Source of the DNA: Takakia lepidozioides
Taxonomy: Eukaryota > Streptophyta > Takakiopsida > Takakiales > Takakiaceae
Assembly (NCBI GenBank): GCA_030704615.1
Contig: CM060731.1
Location: forward strand, 93,288,756 to 93,352,755
DNA length: 64,000 nt
Direction of reading: 5' to 3'
The notes below the pieces were generated by a model. That model worked only from the letters and a program-made list of their open reading frames with translations. It had not been told where the DNA came from and searched no databases. Positions within the stretch are counted from its first letter, which is position 1; each line of letters opens with the position of its first letter. A program made the translations under genes and the position numbers. Shown here piece after piece: positions 23,379 to 34,306 of this stretch.

Positions 23379-25641
23379 TCACAACTGCCAAAGGATTATC
23401 CGCCTGAGAGATTCCCACACTGGACAAGAAGAGTGCATTCTGTCATTCTTAACATTAAGCAGCAAAACCGAGGGAGATGAATCTAAGTCAGAAGACGAGA
23501 AAGAGTATAGAGAAAGGGCCTTGTCCCAAACAACTCGAGCGAAAGGGCACAACACCAAGGCATGTTCCAAATCTTCATTAGCAGCCAAGTTGCAAGAAAC
23601 ACATTGCGAAGGTGAATCTTCAAAGTTAGCTGCCACTCGCAAGATTCTATTAACCACCTTCCACAGGAAAGCCGTTATCTTAGCAGATCTGTGTTTTTTC
23701 CAGATGTCTCCCCAAACTAGTTTCCACGGCGGGATCATGTCATTTATTCATCCATATACACTCCCCAGGGTCAAACTGTAGCAGCTTAAGGGGGGCTGAT
23801 AAAAACCAGCAGAAATTCTCACCATACTATTTCAAATCCATCGGAGGCAATGGGTTGGGGTTGCCTGAGAGTTTACAAAAAACCCTTATTTCAAAGCAAT
23901 TGCAGCCTTGTGGAATACTCACTGACTTTGGAAGGAGAAGGTTATCATCTTTACTCACCTCAAAACCAGTGCCATGTAAACCAAAGCTATCCTGTGCAAT
24001 AGCATAAATGGCCTTGGGTTGGGAATCCATACAATACCCCAACCAACCGGGAAGAGGCTGCAGGTGAGGTTCAGCCAGTATTCTTGTCCAGTTGTCAGGG
24101 AGATCTCCCATAACTGCATTCCAACCAGCATTAACTCTTTGTTTGGACAGTTGCTTCGCAGCAGATTCAGAAGAGATAAGGGACAAGAAGTTGTCATCCT
24201 AGAAATGAATAATATGGGCTAAACCTGCAGCTTCCCATTCCGCCCATCGTTTAGAACAAGGAATCAGAGCTTCTTTATCCCGATTATAATTCCCAAAGAG
24301 AGGTTGTCTCAACACATGGCTAAAGGAAGAGGGACTTAGCTGAACCAGGAATGGACGCAATTTGCACCATGCCATCCAGATTGACTGCCACGCCCTTGAA
24401 CCCAACCCAGGGTCTTCATTGAGCTTCCCACCTTGCATGATCCACCTAAGTGAATGAGCCCATTTATCACTGGAACGCGGGGTGGCAGCCAGAAAGTTGA
24501 GTCTAACCAGCCGACTCCAAGGGCTTGAAAGGTGAGTAAGTGCACGGGGAACCCATTTGGCAAGCAAAGCAGTGATCTGCGCTTGGGGGTCTAGCACCCC
24601 AAGACCCCCATTTTTTTTGCTTTGAGTAAGCTGATCCCAGCTTACCAAGGCTCTTTTGGATGAGGCAGCGGGAGTAGCACCCCAAATAAAGTTCCTCATA
24701 AGGGATTTTACCTTTCTTATTATGAGAGCTCCCGGCGACCAAACGGAAGCCAAAAACCACAGTGAAGCCAAGAGCACTTGGTTAACAATTAAAGCTCTAC
24801 CCACGAGCGACAGATGCAAGGAACACCAATGTGCAAGCTTCCTTTTAAGATTTGTAAGGACCGCAGCAAACCTGGTGTCATCTGAGAGATCAGTTCCCAC
24901 CAACTGACCTAAGAGCTCGTGCGATTCCCCATCCAATAGCCATCTTAAACCAAATTCAATGCCCCATGGGGCAGTGTGAGCTGCAATAGATGGGTCTGCC
25001 AGTCGATTTAATAAACCAACAAATTTATTCCAATTGATTTTGAGACCCGAGGCTGCACAGAATGCCTTCAATGAGTTGAGAGCCGCATGGACATTGGAAA
25101 GAGAAGAGTTGTTAATGAACAAGGATTCAGCATATAGCGAAGAGCGAATGGAAGAGGAAAAGTCATTCAGGGAATTAGGAACAACCAGACCGAAGGAGTC
25201 TTTTCTCTTATACAGTAAGTGACCCAAACCATCTGCTGCTATAAGAAAAAGAAAGGGGGATGGCGGACACCCTTGTCTTATAGATTTGAACAGAGGGAAG
25301 GGTTTGGAGACCACGCCATTGACCACCACTCTATTGGAAGTTGCAGAAAGAAGGATTTGAATCCATTTAAGGAAGTTCCCTTTGATCACAACAGCTTCTA
25401 GGGCTTTCAAAAGATAGTCCCAATTAATGTTATCAAAGGACTTTTCGAAGTCCAACATTAACAGAGCTATAGGTTGGTTATCAATGCGAGCCAGATGTAG
25501 TGCCTCATTGGTAAGAAGAATGTTATCAAGGATCATTCTGTTTTTCAGGAACCCTGACTGCTCTGGTCTGATTAACTTTTGCAACAAGGGTTGCAAACGG
25601 CGAGCAAGAGCCTTTGCAATTATTTTGTAAGTAGGTTGCAC
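23379..25641 (-). pseudogene. LINE reverse transcriptase and zf-RVT tail
   Basis: RT begins inside its N-terminal blocks (KLIRPEQSGFLKNRMILDN). Motif A is LDFEKSFDNINWDYL and motif B is RQGCPPSPFLFL. The position of the catalytic Asp pair (usually F/YADD) reads SLYAESLFINN, so both aspartates are lost. After further RT and thumb sequence, a frame change near 24190 leads to the zf-RVT region (23379-23738), which includes TAFLWKVVNRIL and CVSCNLAANEDLEHALVLCP. Lacking the catalytic pair and separated from its endonuclease by the inversion, it is not active. Confidence 0.88.
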
Positions 25642-26847
25642 GGTGGAACCCCACTATTTCCTCCTCTCGTGGACGAACGGCGATACTGGTATCTCCGACC
25701 ATTGTTGGTTCAATAAACAAAGTAGAAATCTGGATCCAGGGTCGTGTCCAATGCCTTTTCACGGACCCCTCCTCGCCCTTTGGCCCCACTGCTTTCATAA
25801 ATGTGTATGCGCCGAATCTATCTCAGGAAAGAGCTGTTCTCTGGGATGCTATCAGAGATAAAATTACCAGTTTTCCCAATGTTCAGAATTGGGTCCTAGT
25901 TGGGGATTTTAACATGGTAGATAATTATAATGATAGCCTGCAGCATGCCTCACATTTTTTGTCTGATGAAGAGCAAGTTGCTTGGGATATGTTATGTTTC
26001 TCAGTTGGATTGGTGGATATCCTTTCAGACTCCTCCTCTGGATTAAGATTCACATGGTCCAATTTGAGGAATCCTCCCGACCTTTGTATGGCTCGGCTGG
26101 ACAGAATTTACTGTTCTCAGTCCCCCCTGCCTAGTCTAAAGGTATGGCTCAGACCCCTATACTAGCGGACTTTGATCATGCCATGGTTGTTGCGGAGTTC
26201 TATCTACCTGGACTGCATGCTAGAGGTCGAGGTTATTTTAAACTCAACCCAAGCATTCTGAAAAAACAAGACTGTCTACAGAAGCTGAAAAAGGAATGGA
26301 TGGAAGCAGGGGCTGGGTTTCACTCCCCCTCCATTTCCTTTTTAAATAAACTTTAGGCTACACGCAGATTGGCTCAAGACCTTTCCCGCTCTGTTGCTGC
26401 TGAAAGAACACAGCATCATAAGGCATTAACTAAATGCCTGCTGCATTGCCAAAGAAGAATTGAAGGGGGGAATCATGGTGTAATTACAATGGAATCTTAT
26501 CTTGCAGCTAAACGTAATTTGGCAGTACTGGATGCTGAAAAGGAGGAATTCCTTCGTATTAGAGCGGGAGTGAATTGGTCGTTGAAGGGGGAGAAGATGA
26601 CTGGTTATTTCTTCCAGAAAGCAAAACAGCGAAGGGAAGCAACGCACTTTCACGCGATTACAAACCACAGCGGGGTGACCTTTTCCTAACCCAAGGAGAT
26701 GGCTGTCGCAGCTGCAGACCACTTTGCCAAGCTCTTTTCTACTTCTCAAGAAGAAGTTAACTTGCTGGAATTTTGTTCTGAGGTTATCCAATCCTTCCCA
26801 AGCCTTCTCTCTGTTGACGAGCAGAATGGCCAGAAGTTGTTTCCAAT
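25642..26847 (+). pseudogene. Inverted LINE block: endonuclease C-terminal part and pre-RT linker
   Basis: This reads on the plus strand while the rest of the LINE reads minus. It carries the apurinic-endonuclease core (NVYAPNLSQER, WVLVGDFNMVDN, MARLDRIYC, DFDHAMVVAEF), then the charged linker (AAKRNLAVLDAEKEEFLRIR, GYFFQKAKQRREATHF) and a start of the pre-RT region (FSTSQEEVNLLEF). The missing N-terminal endonuclease piece lies just beyond on the minus strand, and the RT begins on the minus strand immediately below 25642. The block therefore fits the gap exactly, but flipped. Stops at about 26165, 26356 and 26689 are also present. Confidence 0.85.
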
Positions 26848-27042
26848 TTATCTGATCTTAACATCATCTAACTTAGTTTCTTGGAGAAAAATGATAGCTG
26901 AAGTAGACATAAGGGAAGAAGCCCACAATTTTACTCGTCGTCTTTTAGGCATAGTGGTATCCGAGCGCATACCACGTATGTTCCAAGAGAATAGGGACCA
27001 GGTCATGTGGGGAATTTTTCCCAGCCCGTTGGTGAGATCCAA
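26848..27042 (-). pseudogene. LINE endonuclease N-terminal piece
   Basis: Contains SLFSWNIRGM (first catalytic Asn) and IIFLQETKL (catalytic Glu), the first two motifs of LINE apurinic endonucleases. It ends at the inversion breakpoint near 26848. Confidence 0.8.
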
Positions 27043-27669
27043 CGAATTGAAGGCTGATCAGACAGAGCCAGGGAAAGCTAGAGATGAAGAAAGGGAATTG
27101 CAGAAATGAGAGAGTCCAGCCAAAGTTTGACCGAGAAAAGCCCTTTAACTTTGCAAGAGAGGGAAGAAACAGGGCATAGCAACTGTCCACAAATGACAAT
27201 AGTGGGGAGGAATAGAATAGTCCTAGAGGGAGAACTGCAACACATATGAAGCTTGGTTTTATAACAGTAGATAGGTCTCAGAAAGAGGGAAGAGAAAGAA
27301 GTGGGGGAAAGAGAGAGAAGCGAGTGAGAGCAGCAGAGATTATTCGAGCTCACCGGGGATGGGGCAGTGATGGCCAGATCCATAATGGTGAAGAACTTGT
27401 CACTTGATGGAGGTTCGTCCTCTGGATTCCTTTGGGAGTAATGGAACTCCTCTACAATCTCCATTCCTGCTCCATAAATTGAAGCCAAGAATTTTCTGTT
27501 CCCCACATCTCCAAAACCCTCTGGAATGTTCTTTCCAGACAACCAAGTTAGTGCAGAGGAGGAGTTGTCCAAGAGTAGTTGGAGTTTGCGCATGGTAGGG
27601 AGGAGTTGGACACTGTAATCTCCAGAGGTGCTTTGGTGCCGGAAAGCACCGAAGAAAATTGGTGTACCT

Positions 27670-29120
27670 TCATTGAGGAAGATTAGGAAGATAATGCAAG
27701 AAGATGCTACTGATTTTAGCCAAAATGACCTCCATCTCTTTTCCTGGTGAGAAAGCCACTACATCCTCTGGGAATATCCACGATCCCACGAATGTTTCCT
27801 TGCTTGTAGCCAAGATTGCATGATTACCATCAATGAGAGTAAAGATTATAGGAGTGATGCGCACACCCAGATAAACCAGGCCATCTATAGGAGAGGGGTC
27901 ATCCGGGAGATTTAGCCTGTGAAAGGACTTGAGCCGGCAGCATAAGGCTCCTAGGTTGTCCTCCTCATCAACCTTATAGATAAGAGCCTCAGCCCTGGAC
28001 CTTGCAATCAGTGGAACCGGAGAGAGCAAAAATTCTCTTGCATTGAACTGGGAAGCAGAGGCAGGGGTGGACAGTACCCTAGGCCTCTTGGCCTGATGTC
28101 TATCGGACGAAGAGCCATCGTCTCGGGCAGCGTTGTTTATTCGCACTTTGGCACTGCCACCTCCACTTGGGCCATTACCCCTCTGACCATGATGATTCAT
28201 AGCAGCCTGTTCTGCTGCAACAGACGGAGTCACAACATTAGAGCTTCTGGCTTTCTTTAGCTGTGGGCAATCCACTTTAATGTGCCCTTCCCTATGACAC
28301 TGGTGACAAAGCACATTAAGTGACTCTTCCAGCACAGCCACCATGATGAACATGTTGTCCAAGGTTGGGAGTTTCAAGGATGGTTCTATGTTCATATTCT
28401 TAGGCATCCATACAACGATCTTTGGAACACCCGAATCCCAAGAATGCTCCATGTTGGCCACCGAATCAATGATGAGGAGATCCTCTTCATCCAAGTCATC
28501 CACATTCATAGATCCAATATATGAACCAAAGTGAGCACCTATTTCACGTAGAGATTTTAGATAGATGGCAGGGAGATAAGGCAAAGCAAGCACTTTGGGT
28601 TTACAAGTAACCCCCATTTTATAACCCCAATCAGAAGACCATGGAAATATATGGACTCGATAGCGGGACTTGCGAGTATTAAACTTGAGGGCCTTGGCAG
28701 CAAATTCCTTAGAGTTGAACAGAAAAGAAAAGAAGCCCCTTCCAAGGGGGTGACAAAAATGCTTAGTGAGGCCTCCATCCGGGCCCAAATGCTCCTGAGC
28801 CCACGTTCTGACCCAATGACGATCTCTGACCCTACCAGGAAAGAGGAGCAAGATTCCTCTTTTAGACAGCAGCAGAGAGTGATTTTTAAGACTTCCATAT
28901 CCAGAGATAAGACAGGTTGGTCTTCTTTCATAACCGCCGCCTCCTCACTCCACAACTCCACCTGTCTGCCTGGAGGGGAGAGCGGGGCTGAGCCCAGAAG
29001 ACCCGCACCATTTTGTTTGTAAAACCCTCCACTTTTTCGTCTCTCACGCTGCTGTCTATTATTCCTAAACCCAGAGTTTTTGGGAGGACCTCCAAAAATG
29101 ACACTTGCATTCAGAGCCAT
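27670..29120 (-). pseudogene. LINE ORF1 (nucleic-acid-binding protein with CCHC knuckle)
   Basis: A likely start at MALNASVIFGGPPK (29120), then a basic N-terminus. A frame change near 28830 joins it to the main part, which resembles the plant DUF4283-type ORF1 (GFFSFLFNSKEFAAKAL, VLALPYLPAIYLKSLREIG) and has one zinc knuckle, CHQCHREGHIKVDC (about 28270-28310). The tail is rich in Gly, Asn and Ser, with a basic patch HQAKRPRV. The product would coat LINE RNA. The frameshift suggests it is no longer made whole. Confidence 0.8.
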
Positions 29121-30125
29121 AGTGATGACGGAAAAGTACACAGAGAACACGAAGCCTAGAAAAAATTACGTATAGACAGTCGACCAAGCACATTAGAAGA
29201 GGCAAGTGAGCCACAAACGTCCGAAAGAAAGACGAGCAAGGAGAGTGGAAGGAAGGAGAGGAGGAATGAGGAAGATATAAGTGGAGTGATAGGAGATAGA
29301 GGGGCGGAAAGCTGGCTCTTATCTGTATGTAGCCATACCCTTGAAGCAGAACAACACCAAGATTCGGAAAAGTAGTTGTCCGCACACATTCACTTCAAGA
29401 CTTGCAGCGGGCAGTGAGGAGAGTGATTTCTTTCCTGACTGAATCCCGAGAACGATGCAGTACTTGAAGAATAAGGGACAAGGGACATAACACCCTCAAA
29501 TGCAACACCCGAGGAGCAGTTACATCAACCTTGAAGAGATGAAGGGGGAAGAACACATCCAGGAGGAAGAGGAGAAGAGAGGAATCAGAAGGAGGACATT
29601 CGTTTAAAGTAGTTTTAAATGCATAGAGATGTTAGCAGCAATAGACGTAATCCATTGCTCACCGATCGAGCCAAATCGTAGGACATAGAGGGATAGATGA
29701 GGGGATCAGGGATGCATCCGTTGAGCAGTGAGCGACGACTTGCCAGCGGCTAAGTCCTTTCTTCACTCACCGCACTTCACGGAGCTTTCGCAACGCCCTA
29801 CATCATCTGCCGACCTTTTCTTTTCTTTTCAACACACTTGCATTCTTCAAATGCATTTGTGGGTCATCAGGATTTCCCCTTATTAGTAGGACTGTGCAAA
29901 TTTAGGGCTAATCAGGCCCTGCTTGCCCAGTGAATCATCCCCCTTTAGACTTTTACACAGTTGAAACTGCCATGCTGTTTATAAACACACACATACTTAC
30001 CTTGAACAAATCACCTGTCAATGAATGGTATGAGGTTAGTTTATGGGTTTTTTTCCTTTTTTTACAAAGGGATACACCCCACGCAACCGCTCACAAATCA
30101 GGCCCTTATTACTTATAGGGAGAGG

Positions 30126-30246
30126 AGAAAATAACCTCTTTCTTTTTTCTTTTTTTCTTTTTTAATTGAAAAAATCCCCCGTTCCTATCAGTGTTGGGTA
30201 TTCCCCATGTGATACGCCTTTATGGCCTACATGGAGGTTATTTTTT
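30126..30246. repeat. Short element with terminal inverted repeats AAAATAACCTC
   Basis: AAAATAACCTC at about 30127 is mirrored by GAGGTTATTTT at about 30233, enclosing about 95 bp. It could be a remnant of a tiny non-autonomous transposon or a chance hairpin. No flanking duplication was recognised. Confidence 0.4.
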
Positions 30247-30287
30247 CCCTCCGCCCTCTTGTTTTCCCCTCTTTTCAATAAACTTGG

Positions 30288-30415
30288 TCAGGGCCTCTGT
30301 CCCCTGTTCATAAAAATAAATAAATAATAAAATAAAAATTGAAAGGGGACGGAGGCCCTTTTTAATCAAATTATTTAAAAAGGGGCACTCACCGGGCAGT
30401 GTCCCCTTTTTTTCT
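30288..30415. repeat. Two adjacent hairpins in AT-rich DNA
   Basis: AGGGCCTCTGTCCCC (about 30291) pairs with GGGGACGGAGGCCCT (about 30345), 14 of 15 positions, across an A/T-only loop. Just beyond, AAAAAGGGGCACTC pairs imperfectly with AGTGTCCCCTTTTT. The two stems share the GGGG/CCCC core. Confidence 0.6.
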
Positions 30416-30865
30416 TTTTTTAAAATTAAATTAAAAAAAAATGGTGTCCCCTTTGTTCCACTTCATGACGCTTATTCACAAGATTATCTTTCTTTCTTTT
30501 TTTCTCCCTTTTTGTTTTTTGTTTTTATAAAGTTATGGGGCTGAAGTTCTAGCAACGACCGAAGGTCGGAAGCTAGTTTAGCGTACAACAGATATAGGGT
30601 GCCATAGTGTCTCATCATCGTTACCATATCATCGTCGCCACGTTTTGTAGATACGTCATTGTCGTCGTCAAATTTTTTATATCTGCCCGGACTACCCAAA
30701 AGTAACTGTCTTGCAGCGCGGGGAAGGGATGCCCCCCCGTGCTAGAGCGCGGAGGGGTTTCACACACTGATCTGCGTAGGTAGATGGTCAACTGGAAACA
30801 GCAGCGGCAACAGCGAAAATTGATAGAAAAAGGCACTGCTAATGAAGGTACCTTCTTCAACACAT

Positions 30866-32055
30866 TTCAGCCTATTTTTCCCTATTATCAAAGTCGGCCC
30901 TAAATTTTCATGTTGAATTCGGCAAGTTCCTTGCTTTTCTGCTTTTCCTCATTGCATATTTGGAGTAGCATTGTGCAACTCCTTCTGGGCTTGCATATTG
31001 CTCCTCTCTCTTCCTGTTAATTTCTCCCAAAGACTCTTAAATCACCCATGCGCTATTACAGGCACAGTAGAGAATCCGTCAACTCAATGTAATCTGGGGT
31101 GCGGTTGCTAAGGGATGTGGTTGTGGACACAGGGTTGTCAAAGATGTGGATCATGCGATGCAGTTGTCACAGTCGAATGAAGCTCCCATCACACAGGTGG
31201 GAGTGATCATTGTGCATTTTCTGTTTGCCGAAACCTGTGAGTGTTTGTCTCTACCATTGTGTTGAGGGAACAAAAGACGGGCCTCTGTTTTGTTAGGATT
31301 TCAGTGTGCAGCTTATGCTTGTGCTGGTGAGTTAGGGATAAGAATGAATTTCTCAATTGCCGCATTAATTCACTGAAGTACCTCCTCAAACACCATCATA
31401 GTGAAACTTTTTCAAACACTTTACATTTGCTAGGGGCCCTTTAATGTTGTCACGATTTCCTTGTCGCTAGAAATGTCATGGCTACTGGGGTTATGCACAA
31501 TTGCCAATAGTGGAGGATGTAGTCTTCACCCTTTTTTTTGCTCTGAGAGTGTAAAGCCTAATGAGCTCCCTTCTATGTCCACCATGCAAGATGGCCTTAT
31601 ATGTTGGATGTCACCCATTAGGCTATGTATTTGACTTTGTAAATGACATCAGTGGGGTATGTTTGTGCAAAGACTACACGTAGATGAAGAGTATTGTAGA
31701 TATAACCAAAGGAGGGTCATAGACAAGGATACACAGAGGATGGCTCGGACCACGTGTTGATTTTGGATTTCAAACTTAACTGTTGCATAATATCTCTTAG
31801 GACTATCTGTAGTTGGAGAATGAGGTATGCCACACCTGGCTCCTTTGGATGCAAACTACAAACTCTCCTCCACATTGCCCATGCTGCTAAATTTGCTATT
31901 CTGACATACTTGTCTGTTGATAAAGACATATTCCAGCTTTCAAGTGCGTTAGTAAATGCTCAGTATTCCATTGAGATAAGAGTATGCACCTTCTTCTTCG
32001 ACCTATTTCAGCCTGTTTTGCCCTCTCATCAGACTCGGCCCTGAGATGCATACTG
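30866..32055. repeat. Direct repeat pair bracketing about 1.1 kb
   Basis: A segment of about 55 bp containing ATTTCAGCCT, TTTTCCCT or TTTGCCCT, ATCA, TCGGCCCT and a TGAATT end occurs at about 30866-30925 and again at 31985-32055. The copies are about 80 percent alike by eye. The second directly precedes the PPR repeats. They may be solo ends of a repeat family or a segmental duplication scar. Confidence 0.5.
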
Positions 32056-32099
32056 AATTGTCAAGGACAATGTGGTGAGGGCACCTTGATGTGGTGAGC

Positions 32100-33207
32100 A
32101 AATGATGCGCGAAGGGGTGAAGCCCAACCACATCACGTTCATTTGTGTTTGCAATGCGTGTGCAAGCCTGGGAGCCCTGGAAAAGGGGAAGAGGTCCATG
32201 ATGACATTGTCAAAGCTGGAATTGTACCAGATGTCATTGTGAACACTACCCTGGTGGACATGTATGCCAAATGTGGGTGCATTAAGGATGCAAAGGGAGT
32301 TTTCAATAGTTTGGCTGAACGAGATGTGGTGTCATGGAACACGATGCTTGCAGGGTATCCACAGCAGGGACGTGGTATGGAGGCTTTGGAGACCTATGGA
32401 TCAAATGATGGGGGAAGGGGTGAAGCCCAACCACATCACGTTTTTGTGCATTTGCAATGCGTGTGCAAGCCTGGCAGCTCTGGAAAAAGGCAAAGAGATC
32501 CATGGCGACATGGTCAGAGCTGCAGTTGTACCAAATGTCATTCTGAACAATACCCTCGTGGACATGTATGAAGGGAGTGTTCGACAGTATGGCTGAATGA
32601 GATGTGGTGTCGTGGAGTGCGATGATTGCAGGATATGCACAGCAAGTGCGCGGGATGGAGGCTTTGGAGACCTATGAGCAAATGATGTGCGAAGGGGGGT
32701 GAAGCCCAACCACATGACGTTTGTTTGCATTTGCAATGCATGTGCAAGCCTGGCAGCCCTGGAAAAGTGCAAAGAGGTCCATGGTGACATTACAAATGTG
32801 GAATGGTACCCGATGTCATTCTGAACATTGCCTTGGTGGACATGTATGTCAAATGTGGGTGCATCGAGGATGCAAATGGACTGTTTGACAGTATGGGTGA
32901 ACGTGATGTGGTGTCGTGGAGTGTGATGATTGCAAGATATGCACAGCAAACGTGCGGGATGGAGGCTTTGGAGACCTATGAGCAAATGATGGGGGAAGGA
33001 GTGAAGCCCAACCATATCACGTTTGTTTGCGTTTGCAATGTGTGTGCATGCCTGGCAGCCCTGGAAAAGGGCCAAGAAGTGCATGGTTGCATCGCCAAAG
33101 CTGGAATTGTACCAGATACGATTCTGAACAATACCCTTGTGGACATGTATGCCAAATGTGGGAGCATTGAGGATGCGGAGGGAGTGTTCAACAGTATGGC
33201 TGAATGA
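32100..33207 (+). pseudogene. Tandem PPR repeats (PLS triplets)
   Basis: Nearly four copies of a unit of about 300 bp (about 100 aa, one P-L-S triplet) with the pattern EGVKPNHITFVCVCNACASL, LEKGKEVHGD, LVDMYAKCGCIEDA, VFNSMAERDVVSW and GMEALETYEQMMGEG. The frame is lost and regained several times (about 32220, 32400, 32570 and 32700). Only the last unit is open for 134 codons (32803-33207) before a TGA. No organelle targeting peptide and no E or DYW ending are visible. Such genes bind organelle transcripts, but this copy is broken. The near identity of the units suggests recent amplification. Confidence 0.75.
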
Positions 33208-34306
33208 GATTTGGGAGGGCAACAAAGCCGTGAGCAGAACCTGTGAGCAGATTCCTGGATGCGTGAGCAGATTTCGCTTACGGACCCCAAAACCGTGGGA
33301 ACAAGTGGGCCTATTGCCGTGGACGCCAACTTCACTGCAACGATGCAATCTCCGCTCCATCGGACCGAAGACAGACAGGCTCCATGACGACAAAGTGGCA
33401 CGAATGCACGATGAAACATTCATGGATGAATGGATTTGGGATGGACGTAAAAGTGAAATGGATGAACATTGGATGAAGCACGGATGAAAAGTTGTCCAGA
33501 TGAGGGGCCTATGTAGACTCTATGAGCATGTCTCGTGAGGGATCAGCAAGCGCAGGGACCAGGCATTAAGGTGTGGATCTTAAATCGCATGCTCAGCATG
33601 AGATATGAACCCATGAAAATCGTTGCAAGAAAAAAAAAAATCTTGCCTGGAAAAAACCATAGTGGGGAGTTGTAATCCTGCTTAGGGAAGCACGAATTAA
33701 GATGTCGTCAACGACATCTTAATCCCCTGCCTTGTTTGGACATAGGAATTTCACCAAACAGGATACAACACAATAAACATATATATATATATATATATGT
33801 AAGCCCAAAAATGGAGAAAGGTTTGGGTTTACTTGAACAAAGTGGATCCATGAAGAGTGACTGGTCTCATTTGCAATAGTGGATCTATTAAAAAACATTG
33901 GTGAACTCGCGATAGTGGAGCATATAACAAAATATTGCCTGGAGAAAACCATAGGGGGGAGCTGTAATCCTGCTCAAGGAAGCACGAATTAAGATGTCGT
34001 CAACGACATCTTAATCCCATGCCCTGTTTGGACATGGGAATTTCACCAAACACGATAAAAGACCCAAAAAATAATAAATAAATAAATAAAAGCCCATAAA
34101 TGGAGAAAGGTTTGGGTTTACTTGAGCAAAGTGGATCCATGAAGAGTGACTGGTCTCATTTCCAATAGTGGATCAATTAAGAAACATTGTTGAACTCACG
34201 ATAGTGGAGCATATCAAAGTAATTCAGCAAAGTGGAGTCATTGACACATACAGAACTCCGAGAAAACACATCAGATGTCAACTATCATATCTCTCTGCAG
34301 GAGTGT
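33208..34306. repeat. Duplicated segment (about 300 bp) with a perfect hairpin
   Basis: About 33640-33930 is repeated at 33935-34200. Each copy includes GGAGAAAGGTTTGGGTTTAC, AAGTGGATCCATGAAGAGTG, ACTGGTCTCATTT and the hairpin TTAAGATGTCGTCAACGACA plus TCTTAA (about 33698-33723 and 33988-34013), with arms of about 12 bp. The copies differ in their internal microsatellites: (AT)n at about 33778-33799 in the first and (AAAT)n at about 34070-34092 in the second. The second copy adjoins the 3' end of the B/D transposase remnant, so these may be end sequences of that older element. 33208-33640 holds no recognised feature. Confidence 0.6.

Larger units (their letters stand above)
22690..29400 (-). 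mobile_element. LINE (plant L1-like), internally rearranged
   Basis: On the minus strand: 5' region (to about 29400), ORF1 with a CCHC knuckle, the N-terminal piece of an endonuclease, an inverted 1.2-kb block (25642-26847), reverse transcriptase, a zf-RVT tail, and a poly-A tail seen as a run of about 20 T at 22696-22716. The 5' boundary is uncertain and I could not read a target duplication. The order ORF1, apurinic endonuclease, RT, zf-RVT is that of plant L1-type LINEs. Confidence 0.88.
29401..32100. other. Non-coding spacer, AT-rich with hairpins
   Basis: No gene with recognisable domains. It includes a run of pyrimidine-rich and A-rich DNA (30120-30530) with inverted repeats listed separately, and a spacer at 30900-31990 with only short meaningless frames. 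Sequences at about 30866-30925 and 31985-32055 are duplicates of each other (see that entry). Confidence 0.5.
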
